A stretch of DNA of 64,000 nt from an uncultured Sphingomonas sp. (GCF_902806265.1 NZ_CADCVZ010000059.1:1-64000), one strand, 5' to 3'; counted from the first letter of the stretch, positions 27,409 through 36,959 are shown. The notes: a model not told the origin generated them from the letters alone. Translations and numbers: made by a program.

Positions 27409-28886
27409 TACCACCACTTCTCCGGCCGAGCGCTGAACCCCGCCCGCTCCTCGATCGCCAGACCCGCAATCAGCACGCCCTGCTCATCCAGCTCCCGCCC
27501 GATGATCTGCAGCCCGAGCGGCAACCCGAGGTCGTCCAACCCGCCCGGCACGCTCATCGCCGGCAGCCCGGCCAGGCTCGCCGGCACCGCAAATACGTCG
27601 TTGAGGTACATGGCGATCGGGTCGGCCAGCTTCTCGCCCAGCCCGAACGCGGCGCTCGGCGCGGTGGGGGTCAGGATGAGGTCGCACTGCTCAAACGCCG
27701 CTCGGAAATCCTGCTTGATCAGCGCCCGCACCCGTTGCGCCTTGTTGAAATAGGCGTCGTAAAAGCCTGCGCTCAGCACATAGGTGCCGATCATGATCCG
27801 GCGCTTGACCTCCGCCCCGAAGCCAGCCGCACGGGTCGCCGAGTACATGCCCTCGAGCCCGCCCTCGCCGGCCTCGCGCCGACCATACCGCACCCCGTCA
27901 TAGCGCGCGAGGTTGGACGAGGCCTCCGCCGGCGCGATGATGTAGTAGGTCGGCAGCGCATATTTGGTATGCGGCAGCGAAATCTCGACCGGCTCCGCGC
28001 CCGCGTCGCGCAGCCACTCGATGCCCTGGTCCCACAGCGCGTTGATCTCGTCCGGCACGCCCTTGATGCGATACTCGGTCGGAATACCGACCCGCTTGCC
28101 CTTGAGATCGCTCGACAATCCCGCTTCCCATCGCGGCACGGCCAAGTCGAGCGAGGTCGAGTCCTTCGGATCGAACCCGGCCATCGCCTCCAGCAGGATC
28201 GCGCAGTCGCGCACCGTTCGCGCCATCGGCCCGGCCTGGTCGAGCGAGCTGGCGAACGCCACAATCCCCCAGCGCGAGCAGCGCCCGTAGGTCGGCTTGA
28301 TCCCCGAGATGCCGGTGAACGCCGCCGGCTGCCGGATCGACCCGCCCGTGTCCGTGCCCGTCACCCCCGGCGCGAGCCCCGCCGCCACCGCCGCCGCCGA
28401 CCCGCCCGAGCTCCCGCCCGGCGTCAGCGCCGCATTGCCGCCGTCGTTCCGCTTCCATGGCGACAGCACCGGCCCGTAGGCGCTGGTCTCGTTGGACGAG
28501 CCCATGGCGAATTCATCCATGTTGAGCTTGCCCAGCATCCCCGCGCCCGCCCGGCGAAGATTGCCCGAAACGGTGCTCTCGTACGGCGGCTTGAAGCCCG
28601 CCAAGATGTTGGAGCCCGCCGTCGTATCCACGCCCGCCGTCGCGAACAGGTCCTTGATGCCCAGCGGAATGCCCGACAGCGGCTGCAGATCGCCCGAGAC
28701 CCGCGCCGCATCCGCCGTGTCCGCCGCGGCCAGCGCGTCGTTCGGCGTCTCCACCGTGTAGGCGTTCAGCGCCCGCGCACCCGCCACCGCCGCGTTGAAC
28801 TGCTCGGCGATCTCCCGCGCGGAGAAGTCGCCCGAGCGGAAGCCGTCGCGTAGTTCGGTGATGGTCCTGCGGGTAAGCTCCGTCAC
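27408..28886 (-). CDS. gatA: Asp-tRNA(Asn)/Glu-tRNA(Gln) amidotransferase subunit A
   Basis: This is a 492-residue amidase-signature enzyme that frees ammonia from glutamine. The catalytic Lys is in LGIKDLFAT near residue 78. The Gly/Ser-rich motif [20 protein letters not shown] (about 147-166) and [19 protein letters not shown] (about 172-190) supply the cis-Ser/Ser pair. The start is GTG (CAC at 28884-28886), overlapping the gatC TAG by one base (TAGTG). It is the middle gene of gatC-gatA-gatB. Confidence 0.96.
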   Translation of the reverse strand: MTELTRRTITELRDGFRSGDFSAREIAEQFNAAVAGARALNAYTVETPNDALAAADTADAARVSGDLQPLSGIPLGIKDLFATAGVDTTAGSNILAGFKPPYESTVSGNLRRAGAGMLGKLNMDEFAMGSSNETSAYGPVLSPWKRNDGGNAALTPGGSSGGSAAAVAAGLAPGVTGTDTGGSIRQPAAFTGISGIKPTYGRCSRWGIVAFASSLDQAGPMARTVRDCAILLEAMAGFDPKDSTSLDLAVPRWEAGLSSDLKGKRVGIPTEYRIKGVPDEINALWDQGIEWLRDAGAEPVEISLPHTKYALPTYYIIAPAEASSNLARYDGVRYGRREAGEGGLEGMYSATRAAGFGAEVKRRIMIGTYVLSAGFYDAYFNKAQRVRALIKQDFRAAFEQCDLILTPTAPSAAFGLGEKLADPIAMYLNDVFAVPASLAGLPAMSVPGGLDDLGLPLGLQIIGRELDEQGVLIAGLAIEERAGFSARPEKWW

Positions 28887-29173
28887 TATTCGATCACCTT
28901 GGGCACCGCGAAGAACCCATGCTGCGCCTCAGGCGCGTTCGCCAGCACCTCGTCCTGGATGCCCCCATCCGTCACCCGGTCGTCGCGCAGCCGCAGGCCC
29001 AAGTCGATCACGGCGGTCAGCGGCTCCACCCCATCGGTATCGACCTCGCCCAGCTGCTCGACCCAGCCGAGGATGTTGTTCAGCTCCGGCACCATCGCCT
29101 CGACCTCCGCATCGCTCATCTTGAGCCGCGCGAGCCGGGCGATGTGCCGCACGGTTGCGGTATCGACGGACAT
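28886..29173 (-). CDS. gatC: Asp-tRNA(Asn)/Glu-tRNA(Gln) amidotransferase subunit C
   Basis: This is a 95-residue small subunit that wraps GatA and GatB. It begins [21 protein letters not shown], the conserved N-terminal helix pair, followed by [21 protein letters not shown], and ends FFAVPKVIE. The start at 29173 is chosen because it matches the family N-terminus; the frame stays open upstream into the divergent gene and is not used. It is first gene of the operon; 66 bp separate it from the divergent radical SAM gene. Confidence 0.95.
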   Translation of the reverse strand: MSVDTATVRHIARLARLKMSDAEVEAMVPELNNILGWVEQLGEVDTDGVEPLTAVIDLGLRLRDDRVTDGGIQDEVLANAPEAQHGFFAVPKVIE

Positions 29174-29239
29174 GGCCCGCGCCCTAGCGAGAGGGGTTCC
29201 GGGGAGCAAGGTCGATCCCCATATCCTATCAGTCCCCGC

Positions 29240-30328
29240 ATGAACGCCCCCGCTCTCTCCCGACCGACCGCTTCCCGCCTGTGGCGGCCCAAGCGCGTGC
29301 TGGTTACCCGCTCCTCGCTGGAATGGGAGCACGGCCGCGCCATTGCCGACAACTGCGAATCTCTCGGCATCCCGGTCGAGCGCCTCCCCGCCGACCGCCT
29401 GTCGCTCGGCCTGCCGGACGACCCGCGCAAGGCCTATGCACTGGCCAAGCAGACCCTGGCCGTCACCGTCGCGCCGCCGTCCAAGCTCCGCCTCCAGCCG
29501 ATCGCCCCCTCGGCCGACTGGCGCGTTGACCTGGCCGAGGGCTGCCCCGCCCACTGCAACTATTGCTATCTTGCCGGCTCGCTCAACGGCCCGCCGATCA
29601 CCCGCGCCTACGCCAACCTGCCGGAGATCCTCGCCCAGCTCCCGCCCAAGCTCGGCCAAGGTACCATCACCTCCCGCTCAAAGACCCGCGCCCACGAAGG
29701 CACCACCTTTGAAGCAAGCTGCTACACCGACCCGCTGGCGCTGGAGCACCTCACCGGCTCGCTGTCCGCCCTGATCCGCTGGTTCGGCGAGTGGGACGCG
29801 CCGGCGCAGTTGCGCTTCACCAGCAAGTTCGACTCGGTCGACCCATTCCTCGGTCTCGAGCACAATGGCCGCACCCGCATGCGCGCGTCAGTCAACCCGG
29901 CGGTGTTCGCTCGCTTCGAAGGCGGCACCAGCCCCGTCGCCGCCCGGCTTGCCGCCCTCGCCCACATGGGCACCGCGGGCTACCCGATCGGCCTTACGGT
30001 CGCCCCCATCATCGCCGCCGAAGGCTGGCGCGAAGCCTATGCCGAGCTCATCGCCCAGGCCGCCGCGGCCTTGTCCGCCCTCCCCGACCCCGACCTGACC
30101 ATCGAGCTCATCACTCACCGCTACACCCCCGGCTCCAAGGCGGTGCTGCAGAGCTGGTATCCCGGTTCCGACCTCGACATGAGCGAGACCAACCGCTCGG
30201 AGAAGCGCACCAAGTTCGGCGCGATCAAGCAGGTCTACGACAAGGCGACCATGGCCGAGCTCCGCGGCTTCTTCGAAGAAGAGATCGCCCGCCAACTCCC
30301 CTACGCCCGCATCCTCTATTGGACCTGA
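29240..30328 (+). CDS. Spore photoproduct lyase family radical SAM protein
   Basis: This is a 362-residue protein with ATG at 29240. The [4Fe-4S] motif is CPAHCNYC (Cys102, Cys106, Cys109; spacing CX3CX2C) within [16 protein letters not shown], as in Bacillus SplB. A Cys in [19 protein letters not shown] (Cys161) matches the family's hydrogen-donor Cys by context. The C-terminus has [10 protein letters not shown] and [14 protein letters not shown]. Bacillus SplB repairs the spore photoproduct thymine dimer, but this organism is not expected to make spores. A UV-damage repair role with another lesion is possible. Confidence 0.85.
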   Translation: MNAPALSRPTASRLWRPKRVLVTRSSLEWEHGRAIADNCESLGIPVERLPADRLSLGLPDDPRKAYALAKQTLAVTVAPPSKLRLQPIAPSADWRVDLAEGCPAHCNYCYLAGSLNGPPITRAYANLPEILAQLPPKLGQGTITSRSKTRAHEGTTFEASCYTDPLALEHLTGSLSALIRWFGEWDAPAQLRFTSKFDSVDPFLGLEHNGRTRMRASVNPAVFARFEGGTSPVAARLAALAHMGTAGYPIGLTVAPIIAAEGWREAYAELIAQAAAALSALPDPDLTIELITHRYTPGSKAVLQSWYPGSDLDMSETNRSEKRTKFGAIKQVYDKATMAELRGFFEEEIARQLPYARILYWT

Positions 30329-30335
30329 GACGTGG

Positions 30336-30366
30336 AAGGGGACGGGCCATCTCTGACCCGGCCCTT
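30336..30366 (+). terminator. Terminator between the radical SAM gene and the OMP gene
   Basis: AAGGG (30336-30340) pairs with CCCTT (30362-30366), and CGGG with CCCG inside, giving an interrupted stem of about 9 bp around CCATCTCTGA. On the plus strand it is followed by TATT after a T-run, 8 bp downstream of the radical SAM stop. The convergent gene ends 9 bp away, so it may serve both strands. Confidence 0.65.
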
Positions 30367-30374
30367 TATTAGCT

Positions 30375-31367
30375 TCAGCCTCGCTCGGGCGCAGCGATCG
30401 GTGGCGGCGGAGGCGGCGGAGGCGCTGGGCAGGCGTCGGTCGTCAGGATCACCGACCCATCCGGGCAGGTTTGTGTTGCCGGCGCTACCGGAACGGGAGG
30501 AGGAGTCGGCGGCGGCGGCGGCGGCGGCGCCGCGGCAAGACCACCGAAGCGATAGCTTGCGGTCAGGCTCAACGCGTGCGTCTTGAAGCGGTCTTCCGAG
30601 CGGCGGAAGGCCGTGCCGCTCGGATTGACCAGGATGAACGGGTTGGTTGGACCGGCCGTGCCTTGGGTCACCGCAACGCGCGCATCCTCGTCCTTCACGT
30701 TGGTGCGTAGGTAGAGGAGGCCGAGCGCTACCGGCCCGACCATCGCCTCGACGCCGCCGCCAAGACGGTATCCAGTCTCCCGGTGCGAGCGCTGATTGAG
30801 TGCGAAGGCGTTAACAGCGTTGCTGGTGACGAAGCTGTCCTTGATCTTGGCGCGCACCACGCCCGCTGTCACATAAGGCATGAACCCGCCGGCATCGATG
30901 CCGAGCCGACCGCGTAGGCCAAATGTGCCCTTCAGCTCGCGGTTGAACGCGTAATTCGCTGGGGTGGTAGAAAAGGCGGTGACCGCATCCTCGACCTTGC
31001 TCCGGCCATATTCGACCAGGGCGCCGACGACGATCGCCCCAAAATCGTAATCGTAACCGGCGAAAATGCCATAATCGATGCCCTTGTTGTCCTTGTCGCA
31101 CCCATCGGCGGCAACCGCGCTCTCGGGACTGCCACCGCAGAAGCCAGGAGAAAATGCATCGGCGCCGGCGGCCGTGTTGACGGTGTCGCCAAAGGTGCCG
31201 TCGAGATCGGTGTCGAACAGGATGCGTTCGTCATTGTCGTCGAGGCCTGCGGCATAGCCCACACGACCCCCGATATACCCTCCGGTCCAGTCAGCGCTTT
31301 GCGCCGCCGCGGTGTCCGCGGTGTTAATGGCGACGATCGCTGCGCCGGCTAAGATGAATTTGGACAT
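30375..31367 (-). CDS. Outer-membrane beta-barrel protein with proline-rich C-terminus
   Basis: This 330-residue protein starts at the ATG at 31367 (MSKFILAGAAIVAINTADTAAAQS), with GGGAG upstream; the signal peptide ends near Ala22. The body (to about residue 275) has alternating Tyr/Gly-rich strands such as YIGGRVGYAAG, YGIFAGYDYDFGAIVVGALVEYG, GLRGRLGIDAGGFMPYVTAG and LSLTASYRFGG, typical of 8-10-strand porin-like Omp25/OmpA-like barrels. It ends with two poly-Pro blocks around TCPDGSVILTTDACPA. The 409 bp upstream to the next gene hold its promoter and a degenerate repeat; I see no other gene there. Confidence 0.82.
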   Translation of the reverse strand: MSKFILAGAAIVAINTADTAAAQSADWTGGYIGGRVGYAAGLDDNDERILFDTDLDGTFGDTVNTAAGADAFSPGFCGGSPESAVAADGCDKDNKGIDYGIFAGYDYDFGAIVVGALVEYGRSKVEDAVTAFSTTPANYAFNRELKGTFGLRGRLGIDAGGFMPYVTAGVVRAKIKDSFVTSNAVNAFALNQRSHRETGYRLGGGVEAMVGPVALGLLYLRTNVKDEDARVAVTQGTAGPTNPFILVNPSGTAFRRSEDRFKTHALSLTASYRFGGLAAAPPPPPPPTPPPVPVAPATQTCPDGSVILTTDACPAPPPPPPPPIAAPERG

Positions 31368-31702
31368 GTTGACTCCCTGTTGGCTGCTCTGAGGCAACGC
31401 TATATTAAGCGGCCGTCGCTGATTGGTCCGGCCTAGTCAACCGGGACCCGAGGGCTCCCTGTTGGTCGTGCTAAGTGGGGGTCGCGTTCCGCATCTCCCG
31501 CTAGTTCGAGCCGCCGGCGGTCCTGCAGGCGATCCGCGGCGGCAGTCGGGGGCGTCTCCGGCGGAGCAGCAATGATGGGTGCAGGGCAGCAGCGGGCGAG
31601 CAGCCTAGCGCAGGTGCGCACAGGATCCGCATTCCAGCCGGATGAAGCTTCGCGACGTTCGCCCTCGACCTTTCTGTGGAACAGAAGTGTTCCTGCAGGC
31701 GA

Positions 31703-31769
31703 ATGTCTGCAATTGGTCGAAAGTAGATTTAGGCCGCCGATGTCGGATTGGGTGGGAAGCGGACATCGA
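31703..31769. repeat. Two degenerate copies of an intergenic repeat
   Basis: AATGTCTGCAATTGGTCG at 31703 onward and ATGTCGGATTGGGTGG at 31741 onward are imperfect copies of the same pattern (ATGTCnGnnnTnGGTnGnAAGnnGACAT). Both units span about 30 bp and are separated by 7 bp. The pattern resembles a dispersed repeat that gives peptides such as FDPKADI in short spurious proteins of many alphaproteobacteria. Here it occurs between the OMP gene and a frameshifted gene, so the area looks like genomic debris. Confidence 0.45.
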
Positions 31770-31775
31770 AGGTCG

Positions 31776-32223
31776 TCAATCCGCAGCCTGCCAGAACGTC
31801 AGTTCGTAATCGATTGAGTTTAAGCCGGGTTCGTCATTGAACGAGACGGCGAACCGCACGTGCGGGAAATCTCGGCTCAGCTTCACCTCGTGGATCTCCT
31901 TGAGCATCCGACCAAGATAACGGAGCTGACCTTCGGATGGCTCAACATCGCAATGAATATCGGCGATGTGGGGGTGGTTCATGACGGTCTCCACTGCCAT
32001 CCGGTCACAGCCGGTCGCGTCTTTGAAATCCCGAAGCGATTCCGCGGAAAAACCGCCGGAGAACGTAGCCGTCAAACTGAACGAACTTGGGCCAGAAGAT
32101 GAGACTGTAGCCAGTCGCAAGTTCATAGTTGCCAACACACTCGATCCAGCTTTCCGGGTCGATATCTGCGCCATTGTTCCACCTTGGAAGCTCAGGAATG
32201 AGCGCGGCAAAATCGTCGGTCAT
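31776..32223 (-). pseudogene. Conserved hypothetical protein, frameshifted
   Basis: Two frames together make one protein. The first starts at the ATG at 32223 (MTDDFAALIPELPRWNNG) and reads to FVQFDGYVL near 32065. The second carries GGFSAESLRDFKDATGCDRM and continues to ELTFWQAAD at 31776. The junction is at CTCCGGCGGTTTTTCC (minus strand), where one extra base, or two lost bases, changes the frame. Joined, the product would be about 148 residues, acidic, with HPHIADIHCDVEPSE and FAVSFNDEPGLNSIDYELTFW. I recall uncharacterised proteins with this pattern but no function. A sequencing error at the C/G/T runs cannot be ruled out. Confidence 0.6.
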
Positions 32224-32292
32224 GTATCCAAGGCTGCCCGAGCGAGCTAAAGTCCGCAATGGGTCGATAGCAAACCTAGTCGCCCCCAGCAC

Positions 32293-32556
32293 TCACCCCC
32301 GCTGGCGATGCGGGCAGCCTGGCCAGCAGCAGGGGCGCCGCTTGCCGTCGCGCAGGTTCTCGCGGCCCCACTCCACCCGCTTCTGCCGCGTTTCAGCTTT
32401 CTTGGCCGACTCGATCCAGCAGATCCATTCGTTTCGGGCGAGCGGCGTGATGTCCCGCCAGGTCAGTAGCGCTTGCCCGTCACGCGCCAGCGCCACGGCC
32501 AGGTCCGCTGGAAGATCATGGACGACCCCGCCGGGGATCTGCTCTTGGTCCGCCAT
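32293..32556 (-). CDS. YdeI/OmpD-associated family protein
   Basis: This is an 87-residue protein starting at the ATG at 32556 (MADQEQIPGGVVHDLP). It has the C-terminal domain of the YdeI family: DLPADLAVALARDGQALLTWRD-ITPLARNEWICWIESAKK-ETRQKRVEWGRENLRDGKRRPCCWPGC. In E. coli and relatives such proteins were linked to polymyxin or bacteriocin resistance, but the mechanism is unknown. The copy is short: longer members carry a DUF1905 or other domain before this part, so this may be the stand-alone form. The strand is opposite to its right neighbour. Confidence 0.72.
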   Translation of the reverse strand: MADQEQIPGGVVHDLPADLAVALARDGQALLTWRDITPLARNEWICWIESAKKAETRQKRVEWGRENLRDGKRRPCCWPGCPHRQRG

Positions 32557-32675
32557 CGCAACCTGCTTACCATGCCTGCTCAACGTGCAACATCCGCAGC
32601 GGCCCGCGCAGTCCACCGCCCCACCAGCACAAAAACCTGTCCTACAGCCCCTCTGCCGTGCTTGGTGCCCTCCGC

Positions 32676-32912
32676 ATGCCTCACTCATCCCGCCCCCGCC
32701 ACGACGGCTGGACGCCCCACCGGCAGGCCATTTTCCTGGCGACGCTCCGCATCACCCGTTCGGTTAGCCGCGCCGCTGCGGCTGCGGGCATCAGCCGCAA
32801 GAGCGCCTACGCCTTTCGCGCCCGAGCGAACGGACGATTTGTTCGCCGCCGGTTGGGAGCGGGCGCTGCAGCAGCCTCCGATCGGCCTGGCCGGCGGCGA
32901 GCGCGAAGGTGA
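32676..32912 (+). pseudogene. Helix-turn-helix protein of sphingomonad type, frameshifted
   Basis: The ATG at 32676 opens a frame with GWTPHRQAIFLATLRITRSVSRAAAAAGISRKSAYAFRAR. This matches small HTH proteins whose pattern is GWTPxRQxxFLxxLAxTGSVxxAAxxxGxSRxSAYxLRRR. After RAR the frame degrades to an Arg/Ala-rich end, whereas the next frame reads ERTDDLFAAGWERALQQ, which is the expected continuation. So a small deletion or insertion near 32823 has broken the gene, or there is a sequencing error. The following 210 bp hold GGTGAC-type repeats and no clear gene. Confidence 0.55.
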
Positions 32913-33122
32913 CAAAGGTCACGGAGAGGCGCGCGCCGCATCCAGCTCGGGCGGCCCGAAGGTGACGGCTGCCCCCTCAACCAAGGTAACAGGGGTGGCG
33001 TTTCCCCGGCGAACGCTGCTCACGGTCAACCGGAGTCAAGCCGGCTCTCGCGACACCGCCGTTTGCGACGCCCTCCTCCCCGCCTTGCCGCCGTCCCCCG
33101 CACCCCTTAGGTCCGCCGACCC

Positions 33123-34232
33123 ATGTGCGCCCGCCGCTTCCTCCTGATCGTCTTCTTCCTGACCCTGCTGGTGGTCGCGGGCGCCTTTGCCTTGTTCCAA
33201 TATGGCGGCGAGGTGCTGGTCCGCCAGGCGACCCCGCAGGGCAGCTTCGAGGAGCAGCCCCCCACCAGCGGCCCCGACTATGGGCAGGAGGAAAACTGGA
33301 TCGCCCGCCCCGGCCTCGCCGGCGACCCGTCGAGCTGGGTGCCGCAAGGTGCCGGAACGGCGGCAGCCGGCGGCGATGCGGCGGTCTTCTACATCCATCC
33401 GACCACCTACCTCCGGCGGGACCGCTGGAACGCGCCGCTCGACGACGGGGAGAGCCGGGACCGCGCCGCCCTGTTCGTTCGCAGCCAGTCCAGTGCGCTC
33501 ACCGCGGCCGGGCAGGTCTGGGCGCCGCGCTACCGCCAGGCCGCGTTCGGTGCCTTTCTGCTGGAAAGCGAGGATGCGACCCAGGCCCTCAACCTCGCCT
33601 ACCGCGACGTCGCCCGCGCGTTCGACCGCTTCCTCCTCGAAGCCGGCGACCGCCCGATCATCCTCGCCGGCCACAGTCAGGGCGCGCTGCACCTCACACG
33701 CCTGCTGCGGGAAAGGGTTGCCGGCCGGCCGGTCGCTCAGCGGGTCGCGGCGGCCTACGTCGTCGGCTGGCCGATCTCGGTGACGGCGGACGTTCCCACC
33801 TTCGGCCTGCCCGCCTGCGAGCGGGCCGACCAGCCTCGCTGCGTGCTCAGCTGGGAGACCTTTGGCGAGCCCGCCAACACCGACCTCATCACCGACGTCT
33901 ACGACGGCTCGGTTGGCCCCACCGGGCAGAAGCGCCGGCGCGAGGACCTGCTGTGCGTCAATCCGCTGACCGGCACCCGGAACGGCGCCGCGCCTCCAAC
34001 AGCCAATCTCGGCACGCTGGTGCCCAACGGCGACCTGACCAACGCCACCCTGGCCATCGGTCAGGTCGGCGCCCGCTGCGAGGGCGGCTTTCTCCTGGTC
34101 GACGGCGAGGTGCCGGCGATCGGCCCCTATGTGCTGCCGGGCAACAACTACCACGTCTACGACTACGCGCTGTTCTGGGCGAACATCCGCCGCGACGCGC
34201 TGGGGCGGCTGGCGGCATGGCGGCAGCGCTGA
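33123..34232 (+). CDS. DUF3089 domain-containing alpha/beta hydrolase-like protein
   Basis: This 369-residue protein has an N-terminal membrane anchor or signal ([20 protein letters not shown], residues 6-25). The DUF3089 body has [20 protein letters not shown] (about 85-105), [13 protein letters not shown] (about 135-147) and the nucleophile-elbow motif [18 protein letters not shown] (about 178-195, Ser in GHSQG). It also has [11 protein letters not shown] and LCVNPLTG. The fold is that of serine hydrolases, and the enzyme should act in the periplasm. The substrate is unknown. It overlaps ruvX by 16 bp and may be co-transcribed with ruvX and pyrB. Confidence 0.86.
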   Translation: MCARRFLLIVFFLTLLVVAGAFALFQYGGEVLVRQATPQGSFEEQPPTSGPDYGQEENWIARPGLAGDPSSWVPQGAGTAAAGGDAAVFYIHPTTYLRRDRWNAPLDDGESRDRAALFVRSQSSALTAAGQVWAPRYRQAAFGAFLLESEDATQALNLAYRDVARAFDRFLLEAGDRPIILAGHSQGALHLTRLLRERVAGRPVAQRVAAAYVVGWPISVTADVPTFGLPACERADQPRCVLSWETFGEPANTDLITDVYDGSVGPTGQKRRREDLLCVNPLTGTRNGAAPPTANLGTLVPNGDLTNATLAIGQVGARCEGGFLLVDGEVPAIGPYVLPGNNYHVYDYALFWANIRRDALGRLAAWRQR

Positions 34233-34699
34233 TCACCGCGAGCCCGGCTGAGTTCGCCAAGGCGGTGCCCGGCGGCAAGCTCGCCGGGTTGGATGTTGGT
34301 ACCAAGACCCTTGGTGTAGCGATGTGCGACGAAGGCTGGAGCTTCGCCGGACCGGCCGAGACCATCCGCCGAACCAAGTTCACCCAGGACCTCGAGGCTC
34401 TCGGGAGAGTGATCGAGGCGCACAGGGTGCAAGGTCTGGTGGTCGGCCTGCCGCTCAACATGGACGGAACCGACTCGCCCCGCACCCAATCCGTTCGGGC
34501 CTTTGCCCGTAACTGCCTTCCGCTAGGATTGCCCATCCTCCTGTGGGACGAGCGCTGGTCCACCCAAGCCGTCGAGCGCGCCATGGTGGCGGCCGACGTC
34601 AGCCGGGCCAAGCGCTCGGCGGCGGTCGACAAGCTTGCTGCTGCGCACATTCTCCAGGGCGCAATCGACGCGCTGGCTAACCTGCCGCAAGTCGATTAG
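34217..34699 (+). CDS. ruvX: Putative pre-16S rRNA nuclease / Holliday junction resolvase YqgF
   Basis: This 160-residue RNase H-like protein starts at the ATG at 34217, inside the end of the DUF3089 gene. Conserved acid residues lie in [16 protein letters not shown] (about residue 25), [17 protein letters not shown] (about 77-93) and [15 protein letters not shown] (about 114-128), with the final D of [14 protein letters not shown]. YqgF is needed for 16S rRNA 5' end maturation in E. coli and was proposed as a resolvase. It sits 11 bp upstream of pyrB. Confidence 0.92.
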   Translation: MAAALITASPAEFAKAVPGGKLAGLDVGTKTLGVAMCDEGWSFAGPAETIRRTKFTQDLEALGRVIEAHRVQGLVVGLPLNMDGTDSPRTQSVRAFARNCLPLGLPILLWDERWSTQAVERAMVAADVSRAKRSAAVDKLAAAHILQGAIDALANLPQVD

Positions 34700-34710
34700 C
34701 GGAGCGGCTC

Positions 34711-35586
34711 GTGGACCTTCTCTCCATCGACTCCCTGACCGATGAGCAGATCGACGGCTTGCTCGAGACCGCTGACCTGTTCACCCGGCGAGGCGGAGGT
34801 TCCACCAGGTATGCCGGGCGGATCGTCTTCAACTTGTTCTACGAGAACAGCACCCGCACCCTGATGAGCTTCGCCGCCGCCGCAGCCAGGCTCGGCGCCG
34901 TACCGCTCACCCTTCCGGTCGAGCAATCCAGCATAAAGAAGGGTGAGACGCTGGCCGACACCGCGCGGACGCTCAACGCCATGGGACCCGACGCCCTGGT
35001 CATGCGGCACGGCGAGGACGGCTCGGTCGCCGAGGTCGCTCAGCTGATGGACTGCCCGGTGCTCAATGCCGGCGATGGGACCAACGAGCACCCGACCCAG
35101 GCCCTGCTCGATGCCCTGACCTTGCGCCAGCATTTCGGCCGGATCGAAGGTCTGACCGTCGCTATCTGCGGCGACATTCGCCACAGCCGGGTGGCGCGGT
35201 CCAACCGCAAGCTGCTCGAGCGGCTCGGCGCCACGGTCCGGCTGGCGGGCCCGCCCCCACTCCTGCCCGACGATCTGCCAGGCGGCGGCGCGATCGACGA
35301 GGCGGTTCGAGGTGCGGATGCGGTGATGATGCTGAGGATCCAGCGAGAGCGGTTGGCCGAGGAGCTTGGCGACTCGCCGGGCGAGTATCTGGCGAGCTAC
35401 GGGCTAACCGTCGAACGGCTGGCCCAGGCCGCGCCCCATGCCGTGGTGCTCCATCCCGGCCCGATGAACCGCGGGGTTGAGATTGCGGACGAGATCGCGG
35501 ATCATCCTCGCTCGCTGATTCTCCGCCAGGTCGCGAACGGGGTGGCGATGCGAATGGCGGTGCTTGATCTGTTGCTGAGCGCCTAG
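34711..35586 (+). CDS. pyrB: Aspartate carbamoyltransferase catalytic subunit
   Basis: This is a 291-residue enzyme of pyrimidine synthesis, joining carbamoyl phosphate and aspartate. The start is GTG at 34711 with GGAG 6 nt upstream. The carbamoyl phosphate motif is FYENSTRTLMSFAAAA (about residue 45-60), the active-site loop VEQSSIKKGETLADTARTL is near 70-88, then GDGTNEHPTQALLDALTL, GDIRHSRVARSN and VLHPGPMNRGVEI follow. The product lacks about 10-15 N-terminal residues found in relatives, but the chosen start is the only good one. Its last bases overlap the convergent TPR-SPOR gene by 4 bp. Confidence 0.95.
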   Translation: MDLLSIDSLTDEQIDGLLETADLFTRRGGGSTRYAGRIVFNLFYENSTRTLMSFAAAAARLGAVPLTLPVEQSSIKKGETLADTARTLNAMGPDALVMRHGEDGSVAEVAQLMDCPVLNAGDGTNEHPTQALLDALTLRQHFGRIEGLTVAICGDIRHSRVARSNRKLLERLGATVRLAGPPPLLPDDLPGGGAIDEAVRGADAVMMLRIQRERLAEELGDSPGEYLASYGLTVERLAQAAPHAVVLHPGPMNRGVEIADEIADHPRSLILRQVANGVAMRMAVLDLLLSA

Positions 35587-36959
35587 CGCGACGCCAAGCG
35601 CACCGGCGTATCGCCCGCGACGTTCCGGACGAAGCAGGCCGAGCCCGAGCGCTTGAGTTGCTGGCACAGAGCCCTGGCTTCGCCATCGCTTGCGAAACCC
35701 TTAAGCGATAGGCGGTACACGGTTCCGCTCACGCTCTCAAAGCGAGCGCTGGCCGGAGTATAGCGGCTGAGCGCACCATGACGCCGGGCGATGCCGTTCC
35801 AAGCCATCTGGACACGCTTGAGCGAGCCGTACGCGCCGAGCTGCACCACCACTCCGCTGCGGGCGAAGCGGACGGCAGCGCTGCGGCGCAGCTGAGCGAC
35901 CTTGGGCAACGCGCCGCCCGGCCGCACCGGTTCGCGGCGGATCGAGTCCAGCTCGGAGGCGATGTCCGCCAGCCGCATCGGCACTTCCATCGGAGCCGGA
36001 GCAGGTGCGGGGCTTGCGGCCGGCAGCGGCACGGTCACAGAGGCTGCCGCTACGGCGACTGGCTCCGCGGGCACGGGTGCCGCGGCGAAGCCGGGGTCGT
36101 TCATGACGGTAGTCTCGGCCGCGGCCAGCTCTGGCTGGGCGACGGGCAGCGCCACAGGCGGAGGCGGGGCCGACGGCACCGCCGCTGCCGATGCCAGCCG
36201 GACCTGGGTTTCGGCCAAGGCCAGGCGCACGGGCTGACCCGGGTCGGCCGCCGCCGGGCTCACGCCCAGCAACGAGGCCACTTGCGCCCCGGAGCTTTGC
36301 GGTGTGGCGAGCGCCATCCAGCCCTGGAGCCGAGCGTCGACCTGATCGGCCGGAAGGTCCTGACTGGCGACCGTACGCGCCATCTCCCAGTTCCCCGCAA
36401 GGGCATGGGCAAGCGCCAGATTCTGCCGGGTGCGGCCATCAGCCGCAGGTTGCCGCGCGGCTTCGTCCAGCAGGGCGATTGCGTTGCCGGGCTGCCCCGC
36501 CAGCGCCATCGCCAAACCGATATCTGCAGGGTCGACTGAACCGCGTAGCTGATCAAGCAGCTGGGTCGCTGAGGCGTGCTTTCCCCCGGCGATCTCGGCC
36601 AGCACCAGCTTCAGCATGAGCTGTGGCTCGCCGGGAGCCAAGGTTAGCGCATCATTGTACGCCGTCGCCGCAGAAGCGAACCGTCCCGCCCCGAGGTAGG
36701 CGTTGCCGAGCAGGCTCCGCAGGCTGGCGTTGCGAGGTGCGTTCCCGACCGCCTGTTCGGCCCAGCTCACCGCAGCGGCGTAGTCGCCGGTGGCCAGCGC
36801 CAGGTGCGCGCGGGTTGCGACGCCTACGGCCGCGTCCTTGCCGTTCACCGCCAGACTGCCACGCTCCGGTCCCCGACCGAACGGACTGGCGCAGCCGGCG
36901 ATCAAGCCGGCAATCGCCAGTGATGATATGGCGGTCGAGGCGCGAAGCAGCTTGGTCAT
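35583..36959 (-). CDS. TPR and SPOR domain lipoprotein
   Basis: This is a 458-residue protein with a lipoprotein signal (MTKLLRASTAISSLAIAGLIAGC, Cys23 in the full motif). TPR-like helices follow from about residue 45 to 215 (AHLALATGDYAAAVSWAEQAV, SLLGNAYLGAGRFASAATAY), then a Pro/Ala-rich linker and a C-terminal SPOR domain (residues 370-450: GVVVQLGAYGSLKRVQMAWN and SGTVYRLSLKGFASDGEARALC). SPOR domains bind septal peptidoglycan lacking stem peptides. Its start overlaps the RHH gene stop by 4 bp, which places it in the ParA operon and points to cell division or partition. Confidence 0.88.
   Translation of the reverse strand: MTKLLRASTAISSLAIAGLIAGCASPFGRGPERGSLAVNGKDAAVGVATRAHLALATGDYAAAVSWAEQAVGNAPRNASLRSLLGNAYLGAGRFASAATAYNDALTLAPGEPQLMLKLVLAEIAGGKHASATQLLDQLRGSVDPADIGLAMALAGQPGNAIALLDEAARQPAADGRTRQNLALAHALAGNWEMARTVASQDLPADQVDARLQGWMALATPQSSGAQVASLLGVSPAAADPGQPVRLALAETQVRLASAAAVPSAPPPPVALPVAQPELAAAETTVMNDPGFAAAPVPAEPVAVAAASVTVPLPAASPAPAPAPMEVPMRLADIASELDSIRREPVRPGGALPKVAQLRRSAAVRFARSGVVVQLGAYGSLKRVQMAWNGIARRHGALSRYTPASARFESVSGTVYRLSLKGFASDGEARALCQQLKRSGSACFVRNVAGDTPVRLASR

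Noticed and set aside
27396-28853. Long plus-strand frame opposite gatA
   Set aside because: Shadow of gatA; Arg-rich product without recognisable fold.
31572-31817. Plus-strand 81-codon frame upstream of the frameshifted gene
   Set aside because: No ribosome binding site, no known family, and it runs through the degenerate repeats and into the 3' end of the frameshifted gene.
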